NCBI GenBank assembly: GCA_964058845.1
Contig: CAXKVR010000838.1
Span: 1-17,069, forward strand
Direction of reading: 5' to 3'
From: Carex sylvatica
Taxonomy: Eukaryota > Streptophyta > Magnoliopsida > Poales > Cyperaceae
Length of the DNA: 17,069 bases
The first letter of the stretch is position 1; each line of letters opens with the position of its first letter. Below, piece by piece: positions 16,800-17,069 of this stretch. Made by a program: the position numbers and the translations under genes. Below the pieces are notes generated by a model. The model ran no database searches. It was not told the DNA's origin and saw only the letters and a list, made by a program, of their open reading frames with translations.

Positions 16800-17017
16800 G
16801 AGAAAGAAAGAAAAGAAGAAGGGTAGTTTTGTCTTTCATTTTTTAATCAAAGTTTAATCAATTTTTTTATAATTTAATTAGAAATAATTTAGAATGGTTA
16901 AGTGATGGGTAAATAAGGTGCTATTGTAAGAGTTGAGGGATAAATAAGATAAACTTAGAACTTGAGGAATAAATAAGAAATTGAAGATGTCTCGAAGGGT
17001 ATATAGAAAATTATCCC
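16800..17017 (-). repeat. Right TIR of the MULE-type element
   Basis: This is the inverted partner of 15811-16030, ending AAATTATCCC. It is separated from the internal hairpin by about 60 bp of AT-rich sequence. Confidence 0.85.
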
Positions 17018-17026
17018 TTAATATTA
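17018..17026. repeat. Right 9-bp target site duplication
   Basis: TTAATATTA directly follows the right TIR and matches the left flank in eight of nine bases. Confidence 0.75.
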
Positions 17027-17069
17027 CTGCCAATATCTCTCTACTATTGTTTACATAAAGTTTTCGGAC

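Larger units (their letters stand above)
15811..17017. mobile_element. Non-autonomous Mutator-like element with ~220-bp TIRs
   Basis: This 1207-bp element begins GGGATAATTT and ends AAATTATCCC. The left terminal inverted repeat (15811 to about 16030) pairs with the right one (about 16800-17017) at roughly 90% identity by eye. Flanks are TTAATACTA (15802-15810) and TTAATATTA (17018-17026), a 9-bp duplication with one mismatch. Long TIRs starting with G and a 9-bp target duplication are diagnostic of Mutator-like elements. The interior (16031-16799) holds no transposase. Its longest frame, near 16137-16364, matches no known family. It could be a Pack-MULE if the interior proves to be a captured gene, but no such match is recognised. 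Confidence 0.85.

Overview
This is nuclear DNA from a flowering plant. The one intact gene has a plant-type intron and encodes a plant-specific lipid-transfer protein. Around it lie decayed transposons, AT-rich spacers and many (TA)n, (CT)n and (GA)n microsatellites. A monocot seems likely, and pineapple (Ananas) is a guess from the style of the repeats rather than from a match. No bacterial, organellar or CRISPR-like feature was seen.

Layout. Positions 1-1765 (minus strand) carry a heavily mutated MuDR/MULE transposase gene that runs off the left edge; upstream of it is a 29-bp GC-rich minisatellite (1960-2092). A GC-rich inverted repeat (2205-2342) and about 2.5 kb of non-coding DNA follow. 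Positions 4855-5712 hold two fold-back MITEs of one superfamily. Positions 5760-8830 are non-coding, possibly decayed LTR sequence, with local tandem duplications. A small fold-back element sits at 8834-9046. Half of another MITE (10335-10574), ending in a C22-(TC)n-(TA)n tract, lies about 100 bp upstream of the TATA box of the nsLTP gene (10844-11539). After a non-coding interval with a possible SINE head comes a chain of five related MITEs or half-MITEs (13138-14805), joined by microsatellites. Next come a C-rich leader-like stretch and a single relic exon of a nucleolar RRM protein (15455-15634). The window ends with a 1.2-kb non-autonomous MULE-type element (15811-17017) that has ~220-bp terminal inverted repeats and a near-perfect 9-bp target duplication.

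The functional gene is the type 1 nsLTP: a secreted, basic, eight-cysteine lipid-binding protein. Reading the genomic ORF straight through gives the wrong last residues. A 339-bp intron near the stop restores the ending D-C-S-K-I-R. The read-through form has the same length (118 aa) and is followed at once by two AATAAA motifs, so an alternative isoform is conceivable.

The most notable structure is the MITE superfamily. Its members share an inner core but differ at their outer ends, are nearly always flanked by (TA)n or (GA/CT)n, and several are cut near their palindromic centre. This resembles the microsatellite-targeting behaviour described for Micron elements of rice. No new multi-gene system is visible.
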